From positions 1 through 64,000 of the forward strand of contig CAXFAI010000026.1 in the NCBI GenBank assembly GCA_964001305.1: DNA of 64,000 nt, given 5' to 3'. The position numbers were made by a program, and so were the translations under genes. This DNA is from CAJXMH01 sp964001305 (GTDB taxonomy: Bacteria > Bacteroidota > Bacteroidia > Flavobacteriales_E > Vicingaceae). Below, piece after piece: positions 19,101 to 27,081 of the stretch (positions are counted from its first letter, which is position 1; every line of letters starts with the position of its first letter). Below the pieces are notes generated by a model that did no database searches, was not told the origin of the DNA, and saw only the letters and a program-made list of their open reading frames with translations.

Positions 19101-21062
19101 TGTGCTTCTTTTGATGCATACTGGACACTTGATAATACCACTGATGATGCATCTGGAAATGGAAATAATGAGCGTGCTGAAGGAAATGCTCCTGGCTTTT
19201 CAACAGAAGCAATTCAAGGAACACATTCGGCGAATTTTAATGGGACTAGTCATGGAATAAGGTATAGTCAAAATGGAGGTTTTATGGAATTAACTTCTTC
19301 TCAGATTAGCATCTCTGCTTGGATTAAACCAACAGATGTTAGTGGAGATAGAGTCATATACGAAGAAGGTGGAGGGCTAAATGGTATAATTCTTTGGCTA
19401 GATGATGGATTACTTACATTAACTGCAAGAAATGGTGGAGCAGGTAGTGAAACTTCAATCGCATCCTCAGTTAGAATAACTGACAATTCTGGGTGGACTC
19501 ATATAGCTGCTACTTTTGATAATGGTGAAATGACTGTATATGTAAATGGTGTTTCAAGTACAACTACTGCTCTTTTCGCAAACATTCCTAACCATACTAA
19601 TGATGGAGGTATTGGAAGTGCCTTTGGAGGATCTGCAAATGGTGTTCTTGGATTTTACGCAGGTTTGATGGATGGAGTTAAATTTAGCAATACCATTGCT
19701 TGGAGTGCAAGTGAAATAGACTATAATTGTGACACTGACAATGATGGAATTTCTAATTTCTATGATTTAGATGCCGATAACGATGGAATCGCTGATATTG
19801 TTGAAGCTGGCGGTATTGACGCTAATGGAGATGGACGAGTAGATGATAATACTGATTCAGATGATGATGGATGGGCTGATACTTTTGATTCAGATAATTT
19901 GGGCACTGCTTTACCTGTTGAAGATTCTGACGGAGATGGAATTGAAAATTATCTAGATTTAGACTCAGATTCAGATGGCTTGTTAGATAATTTAGAAAGT
20001 CAAACAACACTCGGATATAGAGCACCTGAAAATTCAGATACAGATGGCGATGGTTGGGACGATGAATATGATAGTGATAATGGTGGAACTGTTATAGTAT
20101 TTAGTAATAATGATGGTGCAGGTGAACCTGATCATCTCGATGCAGATTCAGATGGTGATGGTTCACTAGATTTTATTGAAGGTTTTGATGATGATTCAGA
20201 TGGTGATGCCTTGAATGATATAACATCTAGAGCAACCCAGTTTGTTGTAAATGGTGGAAATGTTAGTTTTTATGATAACTCTACAGATAGCGATGCAGAT
20301 GGAATTCCAGATTATCTTGAAGATAATGATGCAGATGGTGTTCCTAATCATTTAGACCCTGATGAAACTTATTACCATGATACTGATGGTGATGGATTGA
20401 TTGATTTATATGATTCAGATAATGGAGGTGTTCCGGCTGGATTACCTGATTCTGATTCTGATGGAGAATATGATTTCCGTGATTTAGATAATTCCGCAGG
20501 AGGACTACCAATAGAGTTGATAAGTTTTACTGCAATAAAAGAATTAGAAAGATCAAAACTAGTATGGGTCACTGCAACCGAAATTAACAACGATTACTTT
20601 GAAATTGAAAAATCAATTGATGGCAAGTCTTTTGAATTGATTTCAACAATAAAAGGTGCAGGAAACAGCTCTTCAAAGTTAAATTACCTAACTTATGATA
20701 ATAATCCTGTAGAAGGTGCTAATTATTATCGACTAAAGCAAGTTGATTTTGATGGTAAGTTTTCATATTCACCCATCAGAGTATTAACTTTTGATAAGCT
20801 TTCTTCCATGGAAATATATCCAAACCCTACTGCAGGACAGGAATTATTTTTAAGGTTGAATTCAACTACTCATGAAAAATATATTTACAGAATTCAAACA
20901 GCAAAAGGAAAGTTAATTTTAGAAGGGGAGTTTACAACGATTAAAGAAAGTAAAGGAGTGACGTTAGAGATCTTAAACGAACAGAAATTGGCAAGTGGAG
21001 TTTATTTTCTAGTAGTTTCTTCGACTAATGAGAAAAAGACATTTCGGTTTATAGTTCGATAA
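13122..21062 (+). CDS. Giant TSP3-repeat T9SS adhesin with glycine-rich and LamG-like domains (array copy 4)
   Basis: This 2646-residue protein is the largest of the array. The ATG at 13122 gives a good signal peptide ending near TLKAQ. The N-terminal beta domain is shared (CSSCDN near 220). Asp-rich TSP3-like repeats run through the whole protein and are interrupted by four modules. These are a discoidin-like beta sandwich (about 932-1066), a glycine-rich ALK/LTK-type domain (about 1068-1325), a jelly-roll-like module (about 1583-1750, EGGFEGIPG), and a LamG/concanavalin-like lectin domain (about 1993-2203, with SISAWIKP and WTHIAATFDNG). An FnIII-like domain (from ~2461) and a T9SS tail (from ~2563, IYPNPTAGQE) end it. 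The lectin-like modules suggest glycan binding, which is inferred. Confidence 0.92.
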   Translation: MKPIQVRLLAMCSFMLSVTITLKAQILHDNSCSSISTDFTLDWASSPGANQFNWTPQGATTFTASNIEGSGYQIDFTLSGATGTLATENGISTPGITNSLSGGVDALHISSSGLFATQEIRLEMEFTPALAGNISFDIYNIIEQFIAGDDPGQQIEIYGLTTTGFAIVPQLTDNGSPSWELEGPGVIDGFAASTAGTNDQVGVNFKSISDIETITIILRRCSSCDNIGNTEFAIGDIDICLTPDTDQDGIADTQDDDDDNDGIYDVIEKCPSSAPVTAEWDDMPYTNGDPSNTYNLPDGTNMTVYVSSNGASIVAGETNSDLTGGNGGGTVGLFLNGNQNLQVNSIDVSFSWDQAIKDLSYTIFDVDQLGGQYVDSITIIGYYNGFVVFPAMSASANNTVTQNRGVGDVSTDDNLATANVDVAFSEPIDSMVIYYGNGATAPAAPGNQWITIWDFTYVGDCGSVDSDGDGVPDYLDIDADNDGIVDYIEWQASSSSPIAPAGADADSDGIDDNFEVVSAPIDTDGDGIPDFKDPDSDNDGDLDILEGWDTDNDGVANTSPAGTDSDGDGLDDAFDNQAGFNSTTNITNNGQDSEDFPNLDGVTAERDWREDGDIDNDGIQDYDDIDDDNDGILDVNEGKADNNPNGDEDGDGIQNWSDATDNGNGGDGSITDYTDSNGDGIPDTYDADNDGIPNHHDPDSDGDGIADIIEAGGLDGNGDGIADDETDSDLDGWPDLFDSDNLGTPLADIDIDGDGLQNHLDIDADDDGIVDIIESQPSGALISPSGSDSDADGIDDNFDTDEGNSLTDPENTDGADNPDFIDSNADNDVDSDLIEGWDTNNDGTANTSPAGTDSDNDGLDDNFDNVVGQNTTTNITNGGQTSATFPDLDVPGGELDWRDVNNTNDNDGDGIANDDDIDDDNDGILDVDEGCSSVVVNYPATLTSSSGTTNPGNATGSPDGSFAQLYTNGNNVVLDFGAVFPAGTRYLVTWKKRSGDNGANPSIPIIEESTDNSAYTTHSSVLNTTNGATFQSDIVTAENDFRYLRFSKDDPPIVTDYELDAVGVYGESVSRTTSGTGSYTVPSNGVMTFTINGGDGGGSGTTNGANPGGSGATIEATFNVTAGDVIRYVVGAGSNTASTSAGGAGSTGLFINSDLVMVAGGGGGGDNSGNGLGASATTTGVSGSGGGAGAGGTAGSGGGANAGASGGGGGINSAGGSANAGGGSAADLNPLDGVTLVSGGAGSGSSGAGGAGFTGGGGGAQGDWGGGGGGYSGGGAGGDGGLAGGGGSFLNTSVGYYVSGSITAGVAGGGGAAASNGQAGFVTFSFSENAGLTCLDTDQDGIIDAYDLDSDGDGIADIVEAGGIDADGNGVVDGVFADNDNDGWSDVFDPDAAIPGIPLTDGDQDGDGLENRIDIDSDDDGIVDIIESQPSGTLISPSGSDGDGDGIDDNFDTDSGNSLTNPENTDGTDNPDYIDTDSDNDGDSDLIEGWDTDNDGIADTSPSGTDSDGDGLDDNFDDVVGPNSTTNVTDGGETSASFPNLDIAATPELDWREDKDYDGDGIADVDDVDDDNDGILDVNECQGSVIFEGGFEGIPGVNNLNANNLGVSIAPWVLTSGGTNVIAVDGPGGGTYGIGGPEVDARGGAGNYFDIDGSGQIYQTFTMVNTAKLFYQGFFSARDGGTGNGVISILSGSGVGGAVQATTGTITTSDNNAWTYVSDTVTLNPGTYSFVVTMDNPLNFDEGGISIICDTDNDNIPDQFDLDSDGDGIADIIESGGVDSDGNGIVDDETDTDGDGWADTFDPTNGGTELADSDTDGDGLPNRVDIDADDDGIVDIIESQPSGILITPSGSDADGDGIDDNFDTDLGNSLTNPVDTEGDGIDDYVDTNSDNDGQTDDIEGWDTDNDGAADITPSGVDADNDGLDDSYDNIVGPNNTTNVTNGGQSSGSFPNLDNGNTSERDWREIVDTDADGIANEFDVDDDNDGILDGDEPSCASFDAYWTLDNTTDDASGNGNNERAEGNAPGFSTEAIQGTHSANFNGTSHGIRYSQNGGFMELTSSQISISAWIKPTDVSGDRVIYEEGGGLNGIILWLDDGLLTLTARNGGAGSETSIASSVRITDNSGWTHIAATFDNGEMTVYVNGVSSTTTALFANIPNHTNDGGIGSAFGGSANGVLGFYAGLMDGVKFSNTIAWSASEIDYNCDTDNDGISNFYDLDADNDGIADIVEAGGIDANGDGRVDDNTDSDDDGWADTFDSDNLGTALPVEDSDGDGIENYLDLDSDSDGLLDNLESQTTLGYRAPENSDTDGDGWDDEYDSDNGGTVIVFSNNDGAGEPDHLDADSDGDGSLDFIEGFDDDSDGDALNDITSRATQFVVNGGNVSFYDNSTDSDADGIPDYLEDNDADGVPNHLDPDETYYHDTDGDGLIDLYDSDNGGVPAGLPDSDSDGEYDFRDLDNSAGGLPIELISFTAIKELERSKLVWVTATEINNDYFEIEKSIDGKSFELISTIKGAGNSSSKLNYLTYDNNPVEGANYYRLKQVDFDGKFSYSPIRVLTFDKLSSMEIYPNPTAGQELFLRLNSTTHEKYIYRIQTAKGKLILEGEFTTIKESKGVTLEILNEQKLASGVYFLVVSSTNEKKTFRFIVR

Positions 21063-21066
21063 ACAG

Positions 21067-21660
21067 TTAATTTAGATTAGGGTCTTCAGGAAAGTTAGCC
21101 ATTAAAGCTATGTCTTTTTCGGCGCTTTCCATTACCTTTTTCCAAAGTTCATCGCTTTGGTATTCAAAAACGAACTTTCTATTTGAGTTTTGAACAAACC
21201 ATGAATCGCTTTCTAATTCTTGTTCCAATTGTTTTTTGTCCCAGCCTGAGTAGCCCAAAAAGAATTTAATGTCAGATTCCTGAATTAAAGATTGCTCAAT
21301 TAAGCCTTTCAACACTCCAAAGTTTCCATTCCAAAAAAGGTTTTGGCTTACTTCTGTAGATTCGGGAATTAAATCTCCCTTCTCATGCAAATAAAAAAGG
21401 TTTTGGGGTTGAACAGGACCACCTAAAAAAACTTGACTATTAAATTCAGGAAAATCTTCAATCAATTCATTCAACTTAATTTCCATTGGTTGATTTAAGA
21501 TAAAACCAACACTACCATCTTTATTATGCTCAGTTAATAAAACTACAGAGCGCTTAAAATAAGGGTCATCCATAAAGGGTTCGGCTACCAAAAGCCTTCC
21601 TTTCTGAGCTTTCAGTGTACTTAATTCTGATATTTTTCTTTTAAAAGGATTATAATCCAT
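21067..21660 (-). CDS. yqgE: YqgE/AlgH family protein
   Basis: The 197-residue product matches the YqgE/AlgH (UPF0301) family in length and motifs: GRLLVAEPFMDDPYF near the N-terminus, then GFILNQP, VFLGGPV and FLGYSGWDKKQLEQE. This small cytosolic family is widely conserved, and its biochemical role is not settled. The gene converges on the giant adhesin (4-bp gap) and is divergent from the TPR glycosyltransferase, with 59 bp between the starts. Identification is firm; no specific function can be assigned. Confidence 0.9.
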   Translation of the reverse strand: MDYNPFKRKISELSTLKAQKGRLLVAEPFMDDPYFKRSVVLLTEHNKDGSVGFILNQPMEIKLNELIEDFPEFNSQVFLGGPVQPQNLFYLHEKGDLIPESTEVSQNLFWNGNFGVLKGLIEQSLIQESDIKFFLGYSGWDKKQLEQELESDSWFVQNSNRKFVFEYQSDELWKKVMESAEKDIALMANFPEDPNLN

Positions 21661-21719
21661 AATTACTCAAATGTAGTATTTCTAAATCTCATTTCTAAAA
21701 GCATTAAATTCGCTTTTGA

Positions 21720-23495
21720 ATGAATGAACTCAATTCTAATCTAAAGCTTTCAATAGCAACTAAATACCAATATTTGATAATTGGATTACTTGCATTCTTT
21801 GTATATGCAAACACCTTAAATAACGGTTTTGTGTTAGATGATGATGTGGTTTTCTTAAAAAATCAATTTGTGCAGAATGGTGTCCAAGGTATTCCAGATA
21901 TTTTATCGCATGGTTTTTTGTATGGATTTAATCAGAAAAATGATCAATCATACCGGCCATTGGTACTGATTAACTACGCCATATTTCATTCAATTCTGGG
22001 CAACAATGCCAAAGCATTTCACTTATTAAACGTGCTTTATTTTATCGTTTGTTGTTTATTACTTTTTTACTGGTTAAATCAAATTTCAAGACTTTCTAGT
22101 GTAGCCTTTTGGGCAAGTATACTTTTTGCACTTCACCCAATTCATACAGAGGTGGTAGCCAATGTTAAAGGAACCGATGAATTATTACATTTCATTTTTG
22201 CAATGCTAACGCTTATATATTTCTGGAAATACAATAAAAAAGGAGCACTAAAGCATTTGTGGTTATCCATATTGTGTTTCGCTTTAGCTTTATTGTGTAA
22301 AGAGATTGCGCTGACATTACTTTTTATCGTTCCACATAGTCTCTATTTTTTTACGAAGGAAAGTATTTCAGGAATTGTTAAACAATCTTGGCCATTGGCC
22401 ATTGTCGTTGTCGCCTACTTTTTGGTTCGAAATGCCATATTAGATACCGTTGCTTTTGAAGAGCAAATGAAGGTAATAAACAATGGAATAGCAGCTGCTA
22501 ATTCTTATTCAGAGCGATTAGCAACAACTATTTTTATACTCAGTGAATACATTAAATTATTGTTTTTTCCTCATCCACTAGCATGGGATTACTCATACCC
22601 TCATTTTCCAATTGTTGGCTTTAATCATTGGAGAGTGTTTGCCACTTTAATCACGTTTAGTTTAGCTTTAATTGGAGTTATTAAGGGACTGAAGAGTAGA
22701 AATGTATTTAGCTTTCTATTCTTCTTTTTTTGTGCATCCTTCGCCCTAACATCTAATTTTATAATTCTAATAGGCTCAACTCTCGGGGAACGCTTCTTAT
22801 TTTTTCCTTCCATCGCATTTGTGATTTTTATTCCGATGATTGTAAATATGGCTGTCGATTCTTTTAACTTAAAAGCCAAGCAAAGCAAGTTATTTGTTAT
22901 TGCGATTCTAGGAACCATTTCAATTTTGTTTTTTCTTAAAACAATAGATCGAAATAGAGATTGGGAAAGCAATAGCACCCTTTTTGCCTCAGGAGTAAAA
23001 GCAACACCAAATAACTCAAGAGCTCAGGCAGCAATGGGGTCTGTTTATCGAGAAATTGCTGAGCAAAATCCAAACCCGCAGTTGAAGCAGAAAAATTTCA
23101 AATTAGCAGCAACTCATTACAGAAAGTCAGTTGAATTGCTTCATGACAATTCTAACGCTTGGTACAATTTAGGAGTAACTTATATGGGAATGGGTAATAC
23201 AGCCAAAGCAAAACAAGCTTTTGAAGAAACCATACAACTAGAGCCTTCCTATTTAAATGCTTTGAATAATTTGGGTGTGCTTTATTTTAATGAAAAGGAT
23301 TTTAACCAGGCTGAAAGCTATTTTAAACAATGCTTGGAGTATAATATCAACTTTCAAAATGCATATGCTAATTTAGGAGCAGTTTATCACAATCAAGGTC
23401 AATATGAAATGGCTCGTCAGTTTTATCAAAAAGCATTAGAATTAAACCCAACTGATGTGAATGTTCAACAGAATTTACAGAAGTTACCCCATTAA
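21720..23495 (+). CDS. Polytopic TMTC/O-mannosyltransferase-like membrane protein with C-terminal TPRs
   Basis: This 591-residue protein has roughly ten hydrophobic membrane segments in its first ~410 residues. The early FVLDDDVV acidic motif and the HPIHTEVVANVKGTDE motif are typical of TMTC-like, GT-C fold protein glycosyltransferases. Residues ~430-591 form at least three tetratricopeptide repeats (AWYNLGVTYMGMGN, ALNNLGVLYF, AYANLGAVYHNQG). The likely role is transfer of a sugar from a lipid carrier to protein or glycan on the outer face of the inner membrane. The stop codon is followed at once, in the same frame, by the ATG of the next glycosyltransferase, so the two are co-transcribed. 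The acceptor is unknown; exported proteins such as the adjacent adhesins are a speculative possibility. Confidence 0.8.
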   Translation: MNELNSNLKLSIATKYQYLIIGLLAFFVYANTLNNGFVLDDDVVFLKNQFVQNGVQGIPDILSHGFLYGFNQKNDQSYRPLVLINYAIFHSILGNNAKAFHLLNVLYFIVCCLLLFYWLNQISRLSSVAFWASILFALHPIHTEVVANVKGTDELLHFIFAMLTLIYFWKYNKKGALKHLWLSILCFALALLCKEIALTLLFIVPHSLYFFTKESISGIVKQSWPLAIVVVAYFLVRNAILDTVAFEEQMKVINNGIAAANSYSERLATTIFILSEYIKLLFFPHPLAWDYSYPHFPIVGFNHWRVFATLITFSLALIGVIKGLKSRNVFSFLFFFFCASFALTSNFIILIGSTLGERFLFFPSIAFVIFIPMIVNMAVDSFNLKAKQSKLFVIAILGTISILFFLKTIDRNRDWESNSTLFASGVKATPNNSRAQAAMGSVYREIAEQNPNPQLKQKNFKLAATHYRKSVELLHDNSNAWYNLGVTYMGMGNTAKAKQAFEETIQLEPSYLNALNNLGVLYFNEKDFNQAESYFKQCLEYNINFQNAYANLGAVYHNQGQYEMARQFYQKALELNPTDVNVQQNLQKLPH

Positions 23496-24686
23496 ATGAG
23501 ATCAACATTTATTAAAAAGCTTGATTTATACTTAGGTAAACTCCTTTGCTCTATTTTGACATTTTGGCGTAAAACAGCTGAAAGAGATTATGTACTAATG
23601 CCTAAAAGTATATTATTTATTAAGTTGATTGAACAAGGGGCAACGGTGTTGGCATATAGTGCCATTAAAGAAGCAGTCAATCAAGTTGGAAGAGAGCATG
23701 TCTACTTTGTTTTATTTAAAGAAAATAGACCAGTATTAGATTTTATGAATCTAATACCCAATGAGAATATTTATGAATTAAGGAATGATAGCTTTGGAAA
23801 CTTTCTTCATGATTTTATTTCTTTTTTGTTAGCTATCAGGAAAAAGAAGGTAGAGGCAGCCATTGATATGGAATTCTTCTCTCGAAGTTCAGCCATCATG
23901 GCTTATTTATCTGGAGCAAAATACAGGGTAGGCTTACATCGGTTTAATGCTGAGCAACCATACCGTGGTGATTTATTGACACATCGCTTAAACTATAATC
24001 CATTTTTACACATTAGCAAATACTATTTGCTTTTGGTAAAAGTGTTAGGGGAAAGTCCTTTTGGCGGACCTGAGTTAAAACACTTAAGCTCTCAAAATCT
24101 ACAAATTTCAACGCCAAACTTCCATGCAAGGGAAGAAGCAATACAAAATATGAAGGCCAAAATAGGAGAGAAGCAATTAGCTAAAAAGCTCGTTATTTTA
24201 AATCCCAACGCAAGTGATATGTTAACATTGCGCAAGTGGAGTCAAGAGAACTTTGAAGAACTAGCCCAATTACTTAGTAAGCAGAAAGACGTGCATCTTA
24301 TTTTCACAGGTATAGCCAAGGAGAAGCATAAAGTAGAAGAAATTTGTGCAAGCATTAAAGAGGAGCATTACATCAATTTGGCAGGAGAAACAAGTTTTGA
24401 AGAACTAATGGCTTTGTATCAATTGGCAAGCGTTTTGGTTACCAATGATAGTGGACCTGCTCATTTTGCTTCTTTGGTGAATTGTCCAACGGTTGTGCTT
24501 TTTGGCCCAGAGACTCCGAGTTTGTTTTCACCCATTGGCGAAAATGTGGAAATTGTTTACAAAAATTTGGCCTGTAGCCCTTGTGTAAATGTTTATAATC
24601 ATCGATTTTCGCCTTGTAAGAATAACCTTTGTATGCAAAACATCGGTGTACATGAAGTGTTAGAAAAAGTAAAACGATTTTTATGA
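23496..24686 (+). CDS. Glycosyltransferase family 9 (heptosyltransferase-like)
   Basis: The 396-residue protein has the GT9/ADP-heptose LPS heptosyltransferase pattern: ILFIKLIEQGATVLAY at the N-terminus, a nucleotide-sugar-binding segment LNPNASDMLTLRKWS, and the C-terminal VTNDSGPAHFASL and VVLFGPETP motifs. A cysteine-rich ending (CSPC, CKNNLC) is common in Bacteroidota members. It is expected to work on the cytoplasmic face, adding a sugar to an envelope glycolipid or polysaccharide. It begins directly after the upstream stop and overlaps pdxH by 4 bp (ATGA), which indicates translational coupling. The donor and acceptor are not evident. Confidence 0.88.
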   Translation: MRSTFIKKLDLYLGKLLCSILTFWRKTAERDYVLMPKSILFIKLIEQGATVLAYSAIKEAVNQVGREHVYFVLFKENRPVLDFMNLIPNENIYELRNDSFGNFLHDFISFLLAIRKKKVEAAIDMEFFSRSSAIMAYLSGAKYRVGLHRFNAEQPYRGDLLTHRLNYNPFLHISKYYLLLVKVLGESPFGGPELKHLSSQNLQISTPNFHAREEAIQNMKAKIGEKQLAKKLVILNPNASDMLTLRKWSQENFEELAQLLSKQKDVHLIFTGIAKEKHKVEEICASIKEEHYINLAGETSFEELMALYQLASVLVTNDSGPAHFASLVNCPTVVLFGPETPSLFSPIGENVEIVYKNLACSPCVNVYNHRFSPCKNNLCMQNIGVHEVLEKVKRFL

Positions 24687-25330
24687 AAGAAATTCGTGAC
24701 CAAATCAATTCCATTCGGAGAGATTTTCAGTCTAAACCGATCAGTAAAAAGGATGTGCCTGAAAATCCTTTAAGCTTACTGCATGAATGGCTTGAATCGG
24801 CTATTAAAGCAGAAATCAAGGATCCCAATGCATTTACTTTGGCAACTGTAAAAAATGGGCAGCCTGATAGTCGAGTGGTTTTATTGCGAGATGCTCATGA
24901 AGAGGGATTGCAATTTTTTACCAATTATTCAAGCAAGAAAGGAGAAGATTTAGTGAGAAATAATCGCGTTTCCATGAATTTCTTTTGGGCCGATTTAGAC
25001 CGTCAAATACGAATTCATGCTACTATTGATAAACTCTCTTCGGAGCAATCTGATGCCTATTTTGCTTCACGTCCAAGAGCTAGTCAAATTGGAGCTTGGG
25101 CAAGTAGTCAAAGCAATGAATTGAAAAGCAGAAAAACCCTAGAGAGTAGAATTAAAGAATTGGAAGTTCGCTTTGAAGGAGAGGCTGTTCCAAGACCTGA
25201 ATTTTGGGGTGGTTATTTGGCAACTCCTAATTATTATGAGTTTTGGCAAGGTCGAGAAAGTCGTCTACATGATCGAATTGTATACCAACTAGCCGGTGAA
25301 AGTTGGCAAATTAAACGTCTTTTTCCTTAA
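24683..25330 (+). CDS. pdxH: Pyridoxamine 5'-phosphate oxidase
   Basis: The 215-residue product has the usual length and motifs of PdxH. FMN-binding parts include DSRVVLLRDAHEEGLQFFTN, and RPRASQIGAWASSQS follows. The C-terminal dimerisation region ends RLHDRIVYQ and WQIKRLFP, where the family consensus is RLHDR...W...RL.P. It oxidises pyridoxine or pyridoxamine 5'-phosphate to PLP with oxygen, using FMN, in the cytosol. It sits inside a glycosyltransferase operon, overlapping GT9 by 4 bp and abutting a GT2 gene. That placement is probably one of transcription rather than pathway. Confidence 0.95.
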   Translation: MKEIRDQINSIRRDFQSKPISKKDVPENPLSLLHEWLESAIKAEIKDPNAFTLATVKNGQPDSRVVLLRDAHEEGLQFFTNYSSKKGEDLVRNNRVSMNFFWADLDRQIRIHATIDKLSSEQSDAYFASRPRASQIGAWASSQSNELKSRKTLESRIKELEVRFEGEAVPRPEFWGGYLATPNYYEFWQGRESRLHDRIVYQLAGESWQIKRLFP

Positions 25331-26554
25331 TTGATTTTTGAACGCTACCTTCTTAAACAAGCTTTAAGGCCTGCTTTAATCCAAAAAAAGGCAAGTAAGC
25401 ATTTAGGTTTAATCGTAGTCATACCTGCTTACGATGAAGAAAGCTTAATTCCTTGTCTAAACAGTTTACAACAAAGTGATAAAACCGAAAAGGCTGTAGA
25501 AGTCATTGTCGTTTTTAATGCTTCAGAACTCACCTCAAATGAAATAAAAGAGAAAAATAAAAAAGCAGCACAAGAAGCAGATGAATGGTTTCAAAGGCTA
25601 GAATCGCCCAATTTTTCGCTTCATTTTATTATTGAAAATGAATTGCCTTCCAAACATGCCGGAGTTGGCTTAGCTCGAAAAATAGGGATGGATGAAGCAG
25701 TGAGACGTTTTGAACAAGTTGGTAATCAAAATGGAGTAATTGCTTGTTTTGATGCAGATAGTCAGTGTGAGCCAAATTATTTAACCGCGATCGAAGCTCA
25801 CTTTCAAACATATCCAAAAACTACAGCTACTTCCATTTATTTTGAGCATCCGCTCGATGGTCAGCAATTTGACCAAAGCATCTATCGTGGAATTTTGTTT
25901 TATGAGATGCACCTTCGTTATTATAAACAAGCGTTGGCTTATGCCAACATGCCTTTTGCCTTCCATACTGTTGGTTCTTCTATGGCAGTTTCAGCCAAAG
26001 CTTACTGTTTAGAAGGAGGAATGAATAAACGAAAAGCAGGAGAAGACTTCTACTTTTTACAAAAGTTTATCAAAGCGGGAAATTTTATGGAAATAAAGAA
26101 TACTAAAGTTATTCCTTCGCCACGTCCTTCGCATCGAGTGCCTTTTGGTACGGGAAGAGCTATACAAGAAATGCTAAATGAGGAGAGAAAAATTGATGAA
26201 AGCTATGCTTGGGAGAGTTTTGAAGTATTGAAAGAGCTAAGTACTCAAGTTCCCCTTTGGTGGAAGCATGAGGCAAAAGTTCCTAAACTTTTTATTGACT
26301 TTGTATGCAAGGAAACTTTCCTTAATAAAGTAGTTGAAATAAAAAGGCAAACAAGTAATGAGACCAATTTTGTGCGTCGTTTTTACGAATGGTTTGATGC
26401 ATTTCAGTGTTTGAAATTCATGCATTACTTAAGAGATAACATCTATCCCAATCAAAATTTGTTGAAAGTAGTTCCGCAATTAATCGGTCAAGAGTTCAAT
26501 GGAGTAGAGGCGAAAGACCTCTTAAACAAATTAAGAGAAATTGATAGAAGCTAA
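25331..26554 (+). CDS. Glycosyltransferase family 2-like protein
   Basis: This 407-residue protein has a GT-A fold signature: LIVVIPAYDEESLIPCLNSL at residues ~27-46, a DxD-like CFDADSQCEP near 150, and AGEDFYFLQKF near 240 as an acceptor-side ED motif. No membrane segment is obvious, so it is probably cytosolic or peripheral. The start is a TTG directly after the pdxH stop. pdxH lies in the same frame and there is no in-frame ATG before residue ~118, so TTG is the only credible start. The 3' end overlaps the convergent DUF6495-like gene by 4 bp. The sugar and acceptor are not evident. Confidence 0.82.
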   Translation: MIFERYLLKQALRPALIQKKASKHLGLIVVIPAYDEESLIPCLNSLQQSDKTEKAVEVIVVFNASELTSNEIKEKNKKAAQEADEWFQRLESPNFSLHFIIENELPSKHAGVGLARKIGMDEAVRRFEQVGNQNGVIACFDADSQCEPNYLTAIEAHFQTYPKTTATSIYFEHPLDGQQFDQSIYRGILFYEMHLRYYKQALAYANMPFAFHTVGSSMAVSAKAYCLEGGMNKRKAGEDFYFLQKFIKAGNFMEIKNTKVIPSPRPSHRVPFGTGRAIQEMLNEERKIDESYAWESFEVLKELSTQVPLWWKHEAKVPKLFIDFVCKETFLNKVVEIKRQTSNETNFVRRFYEWFDAFQCLKFMHYLRDNIYPNQNLLKVVPQLIGQEFNGVEAKDLLNKLREIDRS

Positions 26555-27033
26555 TTCTGAAATGCGCTTCTCAAACGCTTTAAAAACTTGAAATTGCTAG
26601 CATCTGAAACATAATGGCCTTTTTCTATCATATTGAATAACTCATGTTCACGTTCTAATTGGTAGGGTTTTAAATGAACAAAGGATTTGTAAGCCATAAT
26701 TTCAGAACAATTTGTTTCATCTAAAGATAACATACTAGTGAAATCTAATTCAGAAGAGGTTGGAGCTTGAAGTCCAATGATTTCCATTTGCTCTTTTTGA
26801 CAATGGTAAGCATATAACACTTTTGGTGTTCGGTATTCAAGATACTCTATGGATTGCATCACTTTGTCAAAAGTTTGATCACTATACTCTCCCAATAAAT
26901 TTACAGCTTGTTCAGAATGTTGATCTTGAAGTACACGCCAATCAAATCGACTAAAGCCTTGAGTATACAAGAAGTCAGAAAAGTCTTCTTGCATTACGGT
27001 CAATTCTTTATATGTAAGTTGTCTATATTTCAT
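26551..27033 (-). CDS. Conserved Bacteroidota protein, probably DUF6495
   Basis: The 160-residue, mostly charged, soluble product starts MKYRQLTYKELTVMQEDF and has no signal peptide or membrane segment. Its length and opening (MKYR.LT...L..L..EF..FL) fit my recollection of the DUF6495 family of Bacteroidota, but this is not proven from sequence alone. No function is known. It lies downstream of the thioesterase on the same strand (48-bp gap) and overlaps the GT2 gene tail to tail. Confidence 0.65.
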   Translation of the reverse strand: MKYRQLTYKELTVMQEDFSDFLYTQGFSRFDWRVLQDQHSEQAVNLLGEYSDQTFDKVMQSIEYLEYRTPKVLYAYHCQKEQMEIIGLQAPTSSELDFTSMLSLDETNCSEIMAYKSFVHLKPYQLEREHELFNMIEKGHYVSDASNFKFLKRLRSAFQN

Positions 27034-27081
27034 GGTTTAGCCTTTTAAAGATAGAAGCTATTTTGGAATTACCAAAAAAAA

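Noticed and set aside
2100..20500. Possible CRISPR-like regular repeats in the adhesin genes
   Set aside because: The periodicity is that of the Asp-rich protein repeats; units are not identical, have no unique spacers of fixed size and lie inside open frames.
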